From Methanobrevibacter wolinii SH (GTDB lineage Archaea > Methanobacteriota > Methanobacteria > Methanobacteriales > Methanobacteriaceae), in the NCBI RefSeq assembly GCF_000621965.1, contig NZ_KK211376.1, positions 1-60,689 on the forward strand: 60,689 nt of DNA. Direction: 5' to 3'. How positions within the stretch are numbered: position 1 is the stretch's first letter; each line of letters begins with the position of its first letter. The notes under the pieces are model-generated. The model ran no database searches and was not told the origin of the DNA. It saw only the letters and a program-made list of their open reading frames with translations. Position numbers and translations under genes: made by a program. This document shows positions 18,964-30,300 of this stretch, one piece after another.

Positions 18964-19668
18964 TTATGAAAGATTATTTTCACATTTATCCTTAAATCTA
19001 CAACTTCTACATTTATTAGGATTTTTAGTTGGAATAAATGGTTTAGAACCTTCAATTAATCCATGCATACGTTTAATAAGATATAAAATATTCTCTTTAA
19101 TACTTTCATCAAAGACTTCAGTATAAAATATATTATCAGTACCTCTTTGACGTAATGCACCAATTATCCTACGATTGTCTTCATTATTAGATTGTTTATT
19201 AACCATAGATTGAAATGCAAGACAATAAGCTCTAATTTGATTAATATGTGAAGGATAAGCCTTAGTTCCAGGTTTATCATCAATAATTATAAACTCATTA
19301 GGTGTCATTTGAACTTCATCAATATAACCTCTAATACCATAATCTGGTTCTATAATAAACATTTCCCTAGATTTTGTTTCAATTTCTTTAGAAGTTTTTA
19401 AAGTATCTTTAAAACTAGCTGGTTTTGCAGTTTCTTTAAATTTATCTTCAAGATTTTGATGTACTTCAGTTCCTCTTTTCATTGCTAAAGTAGATGGAAC
19501 TTGAATACATTTAGCATATTGAAGGTATAAAGAATATTCACAGTAACCTTGAATATTTAACCAGCTAATTGGAAAGTTTAATACTCCATTGACTATTTGA
19601 ACACCTTTAAAATTAGAATAATTTTCATAATCATAATTGGAATAATTATTAATTAATTTATTTTCCAT
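18964..19668 (-). CDS. Solitary Cas4-like PD-(D/E)XK nuclease
   Basis: 234 residues. Nuclease motifs: H70 in GTEVH, D117 in GYIDE, D130-x-K132 in IIDDKPG, and Q144 in the QIRAY motif. Four cysteines placed as in Cas4 (C43 near the N terminus, then C220-x2-C223-x5-C229) should hold a 4Fe-4S cluster. The Cas4/RecB-like family cuts single-stranded DNA ends. There is no CRISPR array or other cas gene in the window, so this is either a solo Cas4 used in repair or the remote part of a CRISPR locus. Shine-Dalgarno AGAGGC precedes the ATG. Confidence 0.82.
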   Translation of the reverse strand: MENKLINNYSNYDYENYSNFKGVQIVNGVLNFPISWLNIQGYCEYSLYLQYAKCIQVPSTLAMKRGTEVHQNLEDKFKETAKPASFKDTLKTSKEIETKSREMFIIEPDYGIRGYIDEVQMTPNEFIIIDDKPGTKAYPSHINQIRAYCLAFQSMVNKQSNNEDNRRIIGALRQRGTDNIFYTEVFDESIKENILYLIKRMHGLIEGSKPFIPTKNPNKCRSCRFKDKCENNLS

Positions 19669-19882
19669 TATAAGCCTCTTAAAAATTATTTAATTATAAT
19701 TAGTTTATATTTTAATTTATTTAAATATTTATACTGAAAATAAAATTTTAGAACTAAAATATTATATTATCAATTAATAAAATTATAAAAAACTCAAAAT
19801 AATCAAACAATATTTATAAATCTATTAATTTCATGAAAAATGAATAATAAAAAATAAATAGTTTACAAACATAATCATATCT

Positions 19883-20500
19883 ATGAAAAAAACTACTGGA
19901 TTTATAATAATCGTTTTAATTATTGGGGCAATTTTATGTATAACTGCTGCTAGTTCACATAATTATGACTCATATGAAAACTCTGTTGATGATAATCAAT
20001 ACTATACAAATAGTAGTGTTGATACAAATACTACAGATAACAATACAACTAGTAATAGTACAAATGCTTCAGCTTATAGCGAAACAAGTAAAGACTCAAA
20101 CAGTCATTATGGAATTCCTGTAAGACATGAAGTTACAGGTTATTGTTATAAAGTAATTGATGGAGATACAATACGAGTTGATGGTATTGGTGGCAATGAA
20201 AAGGTTAGATTTGTAGGGGTAAATACACCTGAAAAAGGTGAAGATGGATATTATGATGCTAAAAACTATATTAAAGAAAAATGTTTAGATAAAACTGTTT
20301 ATCTTGATATAGATGATGCTAGACCACATGATAAATATAATAGAACTCTTGCAATTGTTTACGACAATCAAGATGAAAACTTAAATCAACAACTTCTTGT
20401 TAAACAATTAGCGGAAGTAATGTATATACCTCCTTCTGAGTTCCAAAAAGGTCTTGGTCTACCAGATGGTACTTATAAAGTAAATCCAAAATATGCATAA
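19883..20500 (+). CDS. Secreted or membrane-anchored thermonuclease-family nuclease
   Basis: 205 residues. An N-terminal hydrophobic segment (about 6-24) serves as signal or anchor, followed by a Ser/Thr/Asn-rich linker (about 28-75) and a staphylococcal-nuclease fold. Catalytic counterparts are visible: D95 in VIDGDT, R109 in VRFVGV, E117 in NTPE and R154 in YNRTL. The residue matching the calcium ligand D40 is Asn (N114), a fairly common family variant. It probably degrades extracellular nucleic acid with Ca2+. No clear Shine-Dalgarno is seen, so a leaderless transcript is possible. Neighbours are on the opposite strand. Confidence 0.85.
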   Translation: MKKTTGFIIIVLIIGAILCITAASSHNYDSYENSVDDNQYYTNSSVDTNTTDNNTTSNSTNASAYSETSKDSNSHYGIPVRHEVTGYCYKVIDGDTIRVDGIGGNEKVRFVGVNTPEKGEDGYYDAKNYIKEKCLDKTVYLDIDDARPHDKYNRTLAIVYDNQDENLNQQLLVKQLAEVMYIPPSEFQKGLGLPDGTYKVNPKYA

Positions 20501-20527
20501 TATCTTTAAAATAGATTGAATCTATTT

Positions 20528-20550
20528 AAATAGATAAAATCTATTTTTTT
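20528..20550 (+). terminator. Hairpin with U-run after the nuclease gene
   Basis: AAATAGAT-AAA-ATCTATTT followed by TTTT, preceded by a related smaller hairpin (AAATAGA-TTGAA-TCTATTT at 20509-20527). It lies 28 bp past the stop codon and fits a U-rich archaeal terminator with a stem. Confidence 0.6.
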
Positions 20551-20761
20551 AATCTTTTAACTTATTTTAAAATAAAAAAATTATTTTTAAAAACTATAAA
20601 AAAAATTAATTAATAAATCTACTTATTTTCTTAAATATTAACTAAAAATAGTATAAACCCAAAAAACACAAACTAAAAATACCTAAAAACAGTATAAACC
20701 TAAAAAACACAAAAAAATACTTAACAAGAATAAAAATAAAAAAAATATTTAAAAAAAGAAA

Positions 20762-21184
20762 TTATAAATCAAACTTTGATTTATCTTCATTAATAACTTT
20801 TGTATGAGATAATTGACCTAAAACACGTTCATGTTTATTTCCATATAATTGTCCAATAACAAAATCAAATATTATTGGGAACCACCATAATTTAGAAATA
20901 TTTCTAATTATAGATTGTTTATAGGATATTCTACCTCCATTATCATCAACTACTTCAATAAACATTAATAATTTACCAACAGTAGCACCTTTAATCTTTT
21001 CACAGAAAACAAAATATATAATAATTAATATTGGAGCTACAATAATAAAATAATGATATATTTGATATTTGTAAAAAGGATTACAAAATGTAAACAATAC
21101 AAAAGATATCGGCCACATGAATGCTGAAACCACTAAAAAGTCTAAGATATATGCAATAGTCCTTTTAGTTATTAAACTTACCAT
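20762..21184 (-). CDS. RDD family membrane protein
   Basis: 140 residues with three to four hydrophobic helices. The start KRTIAYILDFLVV carries the R-D pattern that names the family, and the second motif GATVGKLLMFIEVVD also fits. Role unknown; some RDD proteins take part in ion or sodium homeostasis. The frame is open to 21232, but AGAGG lies seven bases before the ATG at 21184 and the shorter form begins at the conserved RDD start, so the upstream 16 residues are left out. Confidence 0.8.
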   Translation of the reverse strand: MVSLITKRTIAYILDFLVVSAFMWPISFVLFTFCNPFYKYQIYHYFIIVAPILIIIYFVFCEKIKGATVGKLLMFIEVVDDNGGRISYKQSIIRNISKLWWFPIIFDFVIGQLYGNKHERVLGQLSHTKVINEDKSKFDL

Positions 21185-21236
21185 ATTAAACCTCTTTAAA
21201 TATTTAATTTTAAAATTAATATTTAAAACCACATTA

Positions 21237-21361
21237 ATTTTAAAATCAGTATATAAATCTATTAAAAAAATAAATAAAATAATTTTAATTCAAACTAATT
21301 TTAAAATCATTATATAAAATTATTAAAAAAAATAAATAAAATAATTTTAATTCAAACTTTT
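21237..21361 (+). repeat. Tandem repeat, 2 copies of about 61 bp
   Basis: TTTTAAAATCA followed by a TATATAAA box, AATAAATAAAATAATTTTAA and TTCAAACT appears at 21238 and 21299. On the minus strand each copy offers a TATA-like box upstream of the RDD gene, so the duplication may have doubled its promoter. Confidence 0.7.
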
Positions 21362-21408
21362 TAAATAAAGATTAAAAACTAAAATTATTAATTAAATATT
21401 TATTAAAA

Positions 21409-22419
21409 TTAACATACTCTAGGAACAGGGTCTCCAATTGGGACTTCAAGAATTCTTTGTCCACCTACAGGAGTTTCAATAATAACATGTTTACCTTCTA
21501 CAACTTCACCAATAATTGTAGCATCTTTACCATATTTATCTGTTTTAATTGCTTCAAGGACTTCATCAGCTTTATCTGCTTTTACACCCATTACAACTTT
21601 TCCTTCATTTGCAACTTCTAATGGATCAATTCCAAGCATTTCAGAAACAGCATGAACTTGTTTTTTAATTGGAATATCTCCACCTTGTAAAACAACACCT
21701 ACACCAGATTTATCTGCCATTTCATTAATTGCATTTGCAAATCCACCACGAGTAGGATCTTTCATTGCAGTTACTCCGCCAACATCAAGAGCTTTTTTAA
21801 CAAGATTCCACATAGGTGCACAATCAGATTTTAAATCAGTTTCAAAACCAAAACCTTCCCTAAATGACATGAGACTCATACCATGATCACCAATACTACC
21901 AGTTACAATGATTTTATCACCAGGTTCTAAACCAGCATCTCTTACAATTTCACCTTTTTTAGCAATACCAAAACCAGTAGTAGCAATAACAATACCATCT
22001 AACTTATCTGCTTCCATTACTTTAGTATCACCAGCAACAAGTGCAACATCTGCTTCTTCACAAGTTTTATTCATAGATTTAATGATTTTATCCATATTTT
22101 CAATATCAAATCCCTCTGCAACAATCATTGCATTAGTAATTGCAAGAGGTTTTGCACCCATCATAGAAACATCATTAATAGTACCAGCTGCAGCAATTCT
22201 TCCAATATCTCCACCAGGGAAGAAAAGAGGATCTACAGTATGTCCATCAGTAGTAACAACAATTTCATAATCACCAATAGGTATAGTTGCTCCATCATCT
22301 AAAGATTCTAAACCTATACCTCCATTAACTGATTTTTTAGAAATATTTGATAAAATAGTATCTTTAATAAGGCTTTCCATTACTTCTCCACCAGCACCAT
22401 GGTTCATTCCAATTTTCAT
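21409..22419 (-). CDS. hypE: Hydrogenase maturation factor HypE
   Basis: 336 residues, normal length. An N-terminal GAGGEVM, the ATP-grasping DDGATIPIG region, DPTRGGFA in the middle, and the diagnostic C-terminal PRVC, whose last cysteine becomes the thiocarbamate/thiocyanate carrier. HypE dehydrates the carbamoyl group delivered by HypF to make the cyanide ligands of NiFe hydrogenases, essential in hydrogenotrophic methanogens. CAAGGAGATA precedes the ATG. Other hyp genes are not nearby. Confidence 0.96.
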   Translation of the reverse strand: MKIGMNHGAGGEVMESLIKDTILSNISKKSVNGGIGLESLDDGATIPIGDYEIVVTTDGHTVDPLFFPGGDIGRIAAAGTINDVSMMGAKPLAITNAMIVAEGFDIENMDKIIKSMNKTCEEADVALVAGDTKVMEADKLDGIVIATTGFGIAKKGEIVRDAGLEPGDKIIVTGSIGDHGMSLMSFREGFGFETDLKSDCAPMWNLVKKALDVGGVTAMKDPTRGGFANAINEMADKSGVGVVLQGGDIPIKKQVHAVSEMLGIDPLEVANEGKVVMGVKADKADEVLEAIKTDKYGKDATIIGEVVEGKHVIIETPVGGQRILEVPIGDPVPRVC

Positions 22420-23056
22420 AGTATCTCCTTGTAGTTTTTTAAAATAAAATAAAAGTTATTTAATATACATTAGTATTTATACTTACATTATTAAATAATT
22501 AATGAAATTTATTATAATTTTTAAAATCTTTAAAAACTTATTTAATTCAAAAATTTAAATTTTTATTAGGTTTATTTCTTTTTAAATCTAGGATATAATT
22601 TATTTTTAAAACTAAAAATTCAAAAAAGAAAATTTAATATTAACAATAAACTATAAAATTTATAATTCAAAAAATGGATTTAATTAAATAAGCTTTAAAT
22701 TAAAAGATAGTATTAATTAATAAATATTATATAAATAATTGATAAATTAAATATTTTAGTTTAAAAATCATATTAATAAAATTAAGTAGTTATTATGTAT
22801 ATCATTAAAACTAAAAAGCATAATAAATTAAATTTTCATTAAAAAATTTAATAAAAATATTTATGTTTAACTAAAAACCTAAATTAACAAAACAACCACA
22901 ATAAAAAACTAAAAAAATTAATCTAAACTAAAAAAGCACAATAAAAAACTAAAAAAAACATAAATTAGACCAAATTAAACTAAATAACCCAAAAAAATAA
23001 AAAATTTAATAAATATTAAAAAAAACATTTAAAATTAAATAAAATTATTTAAAAAA
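22420..23056. other. AT-rich gap upstream of hypE
   Basis: About 640 bp between the hypE start and the 3' end of the adhesin transcript. It contains the hypE promoter, with TATA-like runs that cannot be ranked, and several AACTAAAAAA-type low-complexity tracts. No open frame, tRNA or convincing RNA fold was recognised. Confidence 0.35.
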
Positions 23057-23096
23057 TAAAAAAAAAGGGTTTTTAATAAATTTTTTTATTAAAAAC
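23057..23096 (-). terminator. Hairpin and long U-run after the adhesin gene
   Basis: On the minus strand GTTTTTAATAA pairs perfectly with TTATTAAAAAC (23086-23096 with 23069-23079, six-base loop), followed by CC and a run of ten T. It begins 18 bp after the stop codon of the adhesin gene. Confidence 0.75.
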
Positions 23097-23113
23097 TTTT
23101 ATTTGTGGTTTTT

Positions 23114-26100
23114 TTATACTATAATTAATTTTGAGGTAGATTTTTGAGAATTACAACAATAATCTCCATCAAATTTAGTAGTTACAGTATAAGTTCCTCT
23201 TCTATTGATGTTTACTTTAATATTAGCAACACCTTTAGAATTAGTTTTAGCAGTATATGTTTTACCATTTACAGTAACTTTAACTATTCTACCAGCACAG
23301 ACTACAGAACCTTGTCCAAATGCTTTTTTACCTTGTAATGTAACAGTAATAACTTTAGATTTTGTTCTAAGACTATACTTTTTATTTGGAACTACTAATG
23401 ATGTTGGTTTTTTACTAATTGTAATTTTATTTACAACAAAACTACCATTATAATCATCATCACCTAAATAACATACTGCAAAAGTATAAATTCCAGACCA
23501 TGCAAGGTTGATTTGAAGTTTAGCTAAACCATTCTCATCAGTAGTTAAAGTATAAACCACTCCATTAAATCCAACTTGAACAGTCTTATTAACTAAAGGA
23601 TTATTATTAACATCAAGAAGTTGAGATACAAAGTATCCACCACGTTCACCATGATAAAAATCAACAGCAACTTGATTAAAATCATATGAAACAATTTTAG
23701 TACCTAATTTTACAGGAACTTTATTAACAACATATACCTTAATAGAATTATTAGATTTAATATATTCATTATCACCATTAAATAATACGGTTAATCTTAT
23801 TTTTCCATTTAAATTATTGATTACAGCTTGACCATTTTCATCAGTAACTAAAGCTTTAGGTGATTCGGTTCCATTAATTAAGTATGTTATAGTTTTATTA
23901 TTAACTGGATTATTTTCATCATCAGTTAATTTAATTATAATATTTCCTTTTTTATCAACATCGAAATTAATATTTAGATTTTTAGGATAATTACTAGATA
24001 CATTTTCATTAAGATAATTTACTGCTTTATTACCATAAGTATTATTTGCTACAAGATAATTATTTTTTACAATATTTTGATTTTCTGTAATGTTAACTGC
24101 ATAATAACCATTTGTTGTAATATTATTTGAATTAATATTGTTATTTAAAGAGTTTTTTATTAGATAAATACCTGCAATTCCTGCAGTAATACTATCACCA
24201 TGATTACTTACTTTATCAACAGTATTATAATCACCAAATGCATTTATTTTATTAGAATTAATTGTATTATTAGATGCTTCATATCCTGCAATACCATAAA
24301 CAAAACTACCATTTCCATTAAATATATTATTAGAAATTTTATTATTATTTGAACTAAAGATTTCTAAAAGATATATTGCTCCAGATTTAGCATTAACAAT
24401 ATTATTTGTAATAATATTATTTTGAGATATTTCAAGAGTAATACCATATGCATCATTTTTACTGTTTAATGTAATAGCATTATTATCAACTATTGTTTTA
24501 TTACTTAAATAACCAATGATAATACCAGATACAAAGTTATTAGCATTAAGAATAATATCATTTGAGATAAATTTATTGTTATTAGCAGTGGTGGTTCCTT
24601 TACCAGTTTGTGCAGCTAAACAACCAGTACCATAAACATAATTATCATTACCAGAAACTTCAATATGGTTATTATTAACTGTATTATTATTACTATCAAA
24701 GTAAATATCTATACCGACAATTGAATTAGTACTATTAATATATGTTCCATTAGCTAATTTAGAACCTACAGAAACATAATTACTTGAAATATTATTATTA
24801 CTAGAATAAATTAATAAAATACCATATGTTCTATATATTTCTTGAATTCTATGAACACCATCAATACATAATTCAGATTCATATCCATGAACTTGACCAG
24901 TACCATTTGTAAATATTTCATTATTATTTATTGTGGAATTATATAATTCACGACAAAGAATAGTATAAGTTAAATAATTTCCACTTGAATAAAGGAAATT
25001 TCCTTCAACAGTAGCACCATTAAGATCATCTAAATATATACAGTAAGCAGTTTTATCATCTGTTACATTAATATTATTGTTTATAATATAGACATAATCT
25101 GCCCCATTAGATACATAAATACCCCATTGATTAATAATACCTGGATTATTATTTGTAATATTTAAATCACAAATATAAACATTAGGTGAAATTACTTTAA
25201 TTGTAGAATTAAATAAATTAGTCTGATTATTACCTTCTATTTTAACTTTTGAGGATATAATCATAGTTTTATTTGTAAAGTTACCACTAAAAATTAAAAT
25301 ATCTCTATCATTAATTGTTCCAGGTACAATTATACCATTATCATCAAAGTACATAGAGTAAGTATCTGGAGTAATAATAATTTTTGTACCATTATATTTA
25401 ATGTGAGTATCATCTTCAATAACAGTACCTTCAGGATAAACAATTTTCTTACCATTTACATTGTTATTGTTTATAGTAGTATTTTCATTGTCTGCATATA
25501 ATGCATCAATAGAACAATCATTAGTAGTATTAATAAAATTATTAATTATTGTAAGATTTCTAGGATACTTTTTAGTAGATTGTCTAACAACTAAAACACC
25601 ATAAGAATTAGAGTTTATATAATTAGAATTTACAATAATATTACGAATGTCTCCATTAATTACAATTGCAGCAGATTTATCATTTGTTATATTATTATTA
25701 GAAATATTAGTATTATTTCCAGTTACAGATATACCATAACCTCTTGATAATACATTATCAATTGTATTGTTTCTTACTAAACAATTTGAACCAACATTAA
25801 TAGCAGTTTGTGCATAAACATTTATTAATTTATTATTCTCAACTATTGAATTAAGATTAACAATAATAGCATAATCACCACCAGAGATAGTTGATTTATT
25901 AGAAAAATCAACACCAGTAATATTAGTTATTGTATTACCACGAACAGTGTTATTAGAAAGAGTTGCAGATATACCCCTATAAGAACCAATAACTGTGTTA
26001 TTTTCAATTAAATTATTTGATCCCATCATTTGAATAGCATAATTCCATGAAGTAGAATCACTAATAATAGTTCTTACTATATTTCCAATAATATAATTAT

Positions 26101-26908
26101 TATTAGAATATTTTTTATCATTGTAATAAGAAGCATATATACCTACATTATCTCCGATTTCAACACTATTGTTAATAATAGTATTATAATGAGATCCACT
26201 TAAACAGATACTAGGATGAGTCCAATGTTTACCATCAGTACCAGTTTCAGTTTTTATTTTTGAATTACTTAAAGTACATCTAGTAGAATTCTGTATATAC
26301 ACACCATAAGCACTTTGACCATTACCATAATAATCAATATTATTTATAGTAATATTATTTGTATTTTGAATCCATACTCCTGGTGTAAAACTATGATTAT
26401 TACTAAATTTAATATTAGATACTTTAGAACCATTAGATCCTTCTAAAAAATTAATTGTACAATTTCTTAGAAAAGCAGTATTAGAACTTGATGTAATAGT
26501 TAAAGGTATATTAATAATGAAATTTTGATCTGTAAATGTACCAGATAAATCTAAAGTATCACCAGAAGATATTCCAGATATAATATTTCCATCTTCATCA
26601 AAATAAGTTGAATACTTATTTGAATTTATATTAATAATTTTACCTGTTTTAACTGTTTTATCATTTAAAGATACAATATCTGAACTGTTTGAATTTGAAA
26701 CAGAAGAAATTACTTGTGAATTTGATGATGAATCATTAATTGATGATTCTTGTAAACTAGATATAGAAACATTAAATGAATAAATATCAGAATGTGGATC
26801 TAATGTTTGAAATGAAGAAGAATCATTATTATCACTAGCAGAAATTGAACCAATAGATAAAATAGCGATTAAAACAATTAATAAAATTAAAAATTTATTG
26901 AATTTCAA
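23114..26908 (-). CDS. Large Asn/Thr-rich adhesin-like surface protein with beta-helix and Ig-like repeats
   Basis: 1264 residues. A signal peptide (about 1-24, ending GSISAS) is followed by a Ser-rich linker and roughly 900 residues of right-handed parallel beta-helix repeats rich in Asn and Ile (NNNTI, NNKI, SGNYL types). Immunoglobulin-like domains occupy about 1000-1264, including LTDENGQAVINNL and LVNKTVQVGFNG. It belongs to the Asn/Thr-rich adhesin-like class abundant in gut methanogens and probably lies on the cell surface. Anchoring is not obvious: there is no C-terminal membrane helix. The start codon is TTG at 26908, supported by AAGGTG six bases upstream and the lack of any other Met near the signal peptide. 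Confidence 0.87.
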   Translation of the reverse strand: MKFNKFLILLIVLIAILSIGSISASDNNDSSSFQTLDPHSDIYSFNVSISSLQESSINDSSSNSQVISSVSNSNSSDIVSLNDKTVKTGKIININSNKYSTYFDEDGNIISGISSGDTLDLSGTFTDQNFIINIPLTITSSSNTAFLRNCTINFLEGSNGSKVSNIKFSNNHSFTPGVWIQNTNNITINNIDYYGNGQSAYGVYIQNSTRCTLSNSKIKTETGTDGKHWTHPSICLSGSHYNTIINNSVEIGDNVGIYASYYNDKKYSNNNYIIGNIVRTIISDSTSWNYAIQMMGSNNLIENNTVIGSYRGISATLSNNTVRGNTITNITGVDFSNKSTISGGDYAIIVNLNSIVENNKLINVYAQTAINVGSNCLVRNNTIDNVLSRGYGISVTGNNTNISNNNITNDKSAAIVINGDIRNIIVNSNYINSNSYGVLVVRQSTKKYPRNLTIINNFINTTNDCSIDALYADNENTTINNNNVNGKKIVYPEGTVIEDDTHIKYNGTKIIITPDTYSMYFDDNGIIVPGTINDRDILIFSGNFTNKTMIISSKVKIEGNNQTNLFNSTIKVISPNVYICDLNITNNNPGIINQWGIYVSNGADYVYIINNNINVTDDKTAYCIYLDDLNGATVEGNFLYSSGNYLTYTILCRELYNSTINNNEIFTNGTGQVHGYESELCIDGVHRIQEIYRTYGILLIYSSNNNISSNYVSVGSKLANGTYINSTNSIVGIDIYFDSNNNTVNNNHIEVSGNDNYVYGTGCLAAQTGKGTTTANNNKFISNDIILNANNFVSGIIIGYLSNKTIVDNNAITLNSKNDAYGITLEISQNNIITNNIVNAKSGAIYLLEIFSSNNNKISNNIFNGNGSFVYGIAGYEASNNTINSNKINAFGDYNTVDKVSNHGDSITAGIAGIYLIKNSLNNNINSNNITTNGYYAVNITENQNIVKNNYLVANNTYGNKAVNYLNENVSSNYPKNLNINFDVDKKGNIIIKLTDDENNPVNNKTITYLINGTESPKALVTDENGQAVINNLNGKIRLTVLFNGDNEYIKSNNSIKVYVVNKVPVKLGTKIVSYDFNQVAVDFYHGERGGYFVSQLLDVNNNPLVNKTVQVGFNGVVYTLTTDENGLAKLQINLAWSGIYTFAVCYLGDDDYNGSFVVNKITISKKPTSLVVPNKKYSLRTKSKVITVTLQGKKAFGQGSVVCAGRIVKVTVNGKTYTAKTNSKGVANIKVNINRRGTYTVTTKFDGDYCCNSQKSTSKLIIV

Positions 26909-27373
26909 TCTTTCACCTTATCCAAATTTTTTTTAAAATATAAATAAAAACATTTTAAAAAAAGTAGTTTAATTAAATTTTAATTAAAAACTTAATAAAA
27001 TATAAAAAACTACTTCTAAATTTAATTTATCAAAAAATAAACCAAAATTATGATTTTAGCTAATTTTAAAAATAAATTTAATTATAAACTCTTATATTAA
27101 TAGACTATATTTTAATAAAAATAAAATATAGTTGAATTATATTTATGTAATTATATAATATATATTTTTTAAGAATATTTGATATATAATCAAAAAAATT
27201 TAATAAATAAATGAAAAAATAGATATTTTTAAAAATAAATTGTAAAAAAATAATAAAAAATAGATTTAATAAAATCATAAATAAAAAATTTATTTTAATT
27301 AATAATTAAACTTTAAACTAAAATAATGAGTTAAACAAGCTTAAAAATTAAAAAAAGATGAAGAAATGATAAA
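26909..27373. other. AT-rich gap between two surface-protein genes
   Basis: About 465 bp upstream of the adhesin and downstream of the CobN-like gene, both leftward. It contains AT-rich tracts with several TATA-like elements (for example near 27130-27165), which presumably include the adhesin promoter. No repeat or RNA fold stands out. Confidence 0.35.
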
Positions 27374-30300
27374 TTAATATATTTCATCATCATTATCCTC
27401 ATCATCTTTGTTTCTTTTAAAGAAACCAAAACCAAATATAAATAATATTACTACTATTATGACTAAGACATAAATTGGTAATGAAGCTTGTGCACCAGAG
27501 GAACTAGATTGCTTATTTAATTCATAAGCTTTATTACTAGAGGAACTAGATCCTGCATCAGAACCAGATTGACCATTATCTGAATTAGAACCTTGTTTTC
27601 CATCATTATCAGATGATTTAGAACCTCCATCACTAGAACCACTAGTACCAGAATCTCCTACAGAACTTGCACCAGAACCAGAACTAGATCCTGAATTAGA
27701 TCCAGAATTTGAAACTGAACTAGAACCAGAATATACTTGAGAACTAGCAGCATTAGTAGCTCCTTGTGAACTTTGTTCTGAATAAATATCATTTTGTGTA
27801 TCACTCATTGCTTTAAATAAAGCATTGAATTTAGCAAGAGTAGAACTACTACCACTATACATTTGAGTTACATCTCTGTTAAAAGACCAAGGATCAGTAT
27901 GGTGACAACATGCAAAATTTTGATATTTTACAACACTATCAACATATTTATTTACTAAATTTTGAAGTAATTTTTTCTCTGATGTTGAACTTGGATTCCA
28001 TAATCCAGTTTGTGAAGCATAAATCATCCATGCAGCCATTGATTGCCAACTGTATGATTGTGCAGCAGAATTTACAGAAGAATAAAGTGAATTAATTGCA
28101 TTAGCAGCAACAGTAAAAGAATCACTACTTACAACAGAACCAGATGCAAATGATCCAGTACCACCATTCCTATATTGACCAGTACCTAATTTACCAGAAG
28201 TTACAGCTCCAAACATATATAAATCTTGAACTTTTGCAGCAATTTGTAACCAACCAGAGGTTGAACCAGTAAGAGCACCAGTATATTTTGGATTTGCAAT
28301 AGTTGTACGGAGTTCTAAGTCAAGTTCTTCAGATAAAGTACGAACCGCCATATTATTTTTATTCCTTGTATCTGGAACATAAGTTGTTGCATGTCCACCT
28401 AATCTTTTAGAAGCACCTACTAAACCACCGAGCCAATCAAAATAATCATCAGAATCTAAAAGTCTCCATGTACTGTCAACATTTTGAGTTATTAAATCAA
28501 CATTTTTAAGTAAATATTCATAATTTGATCTTTTCTTTGAGACAACTATATTACCATTTTCGTCTAATGTCCAAGAGTGAGAAACCCTATCTAAATATAT
28601 ATCAGTCATTTGAGAAGATACATCAGTATTAGTATCATACCATCTACTTGTAGCTGGTAAATAATCACTCATACCAGTACCTTCAAGAACATCTCCCCTA
28701 AGACCAAATAACCTATCAAGGGAGCCAGTTTCATTATAATGTGCTTTAATATAGTTTTGGGAGAAACTTTCATTTGTATTATTTACAAGACTTAATGCAT
28801 TAATTAAAAGACTAATCCAATGGACATTACTAGTTACCATACTAGTAAATACATCAATACGTGGTCTATTAATTATTTTTCCATTTGAAAGAGTAACAGT
28901 TAAATTTTTCAAATTAATTAAGTTTACTCCAACAACAGTACCTGAACGTGACCATACTGGTTCTACACCTAAAAACCATAGGAATTCACCAATTGCAAGA
29001 GCATCAGTACGTAATAACTCTGTTCCCCACATAACAATTGCAGTTAATTTAGGGAATGTATTATTATGGCTTTCATAATATTTAACAATCATTTTATCTA
29101 CAAGATTTTTAGCAGCTTCAAAGGATTGTTTTGTAGGCATTTTAGTTGTATCACCAGTATACATTGAACGACCAGTAGGAAGTACATCATAATAAGCAGG
29201 ATCTCCTGAAAGACCTGGCTCTACATATCCACCAGATAATGCAGTAAATATTGCATTCCATTCTCTATTATCTCTAATACCATTCATTGTTTTATTAGCA
29301 TAAACTAAATCATTATATAAATTAGATTCTTTAGTAACATTAAATAAAGAAATAACTTTATCAAATTCTACTCCATTTACTAAATAAGTAAGGAAATCAT
29401 TTAACCAAGTTTTAGTCTCATTAATTTGAGCTTTATACTCTTTATTTTTATAAATATCTTTATAAAAATCTAATTTACTAAGATTTGGATATAGTTTATG
29501 AAGAATTTCAGTATAAATATCAGTTTGAGAGGAAGTAATTGTTATTATTTCCTGAATTAATTCATAACCAGTTAAAACTTTTCCTAAACTATGAACACCA
29601 TAAGTAATAGTATCAGATTGTAAATCATCTAATTTACTATCTAATTGTTCTAACCAATCATCAAAAGTCTGATTTTCACTTGGAAGAGTTAATTTAAGAG
29701 AATCAGAATTTGCTAATATTAAAATACTTTTTTTATATTCTTCTGCAGATGCAGTATCTCCAACATTAATAGCTTTATTATAACTTCGAATTAAATCATT
29801 AATTTTAGATAAATTACCATATAAATCAGACATTACAGATGCAGGAGTCATATGGGTAATAACCAAAGCATCCATCCTATCTACTGCAACTATACCTTCT
29901 CCAGGATCAGAAACAATATATGGATAAATTGATGGTGTATCAACAAATTCAAATGACCAATCATTTTCAGTTAGTCCTATACTTTTACCAGGTAAGAATT
30001 CTTCAGTACCATGAGTACCCATATAAATAAGTGCATTAGCATGGAATGTTTGTGATAACCATTTATAAAATGAAACATATTGTTGATGAGGTGGTAAAAC
30101 AGAACTATGGTAATCTTCAATTTTACTGACTTCCCATCCTCTACTTGGTTGGAAAGTAACAAAAACATTACCAAACATAATACCAGGTATTACAATAAAC
30201 CTTCCTTTATGTTTAGTACCATTATAAACCATAATATTACCTATAGTATCATTCCAATGTTCAATTAATTGTTGTTTCAATTTAGGATTTAAAGAATCTA

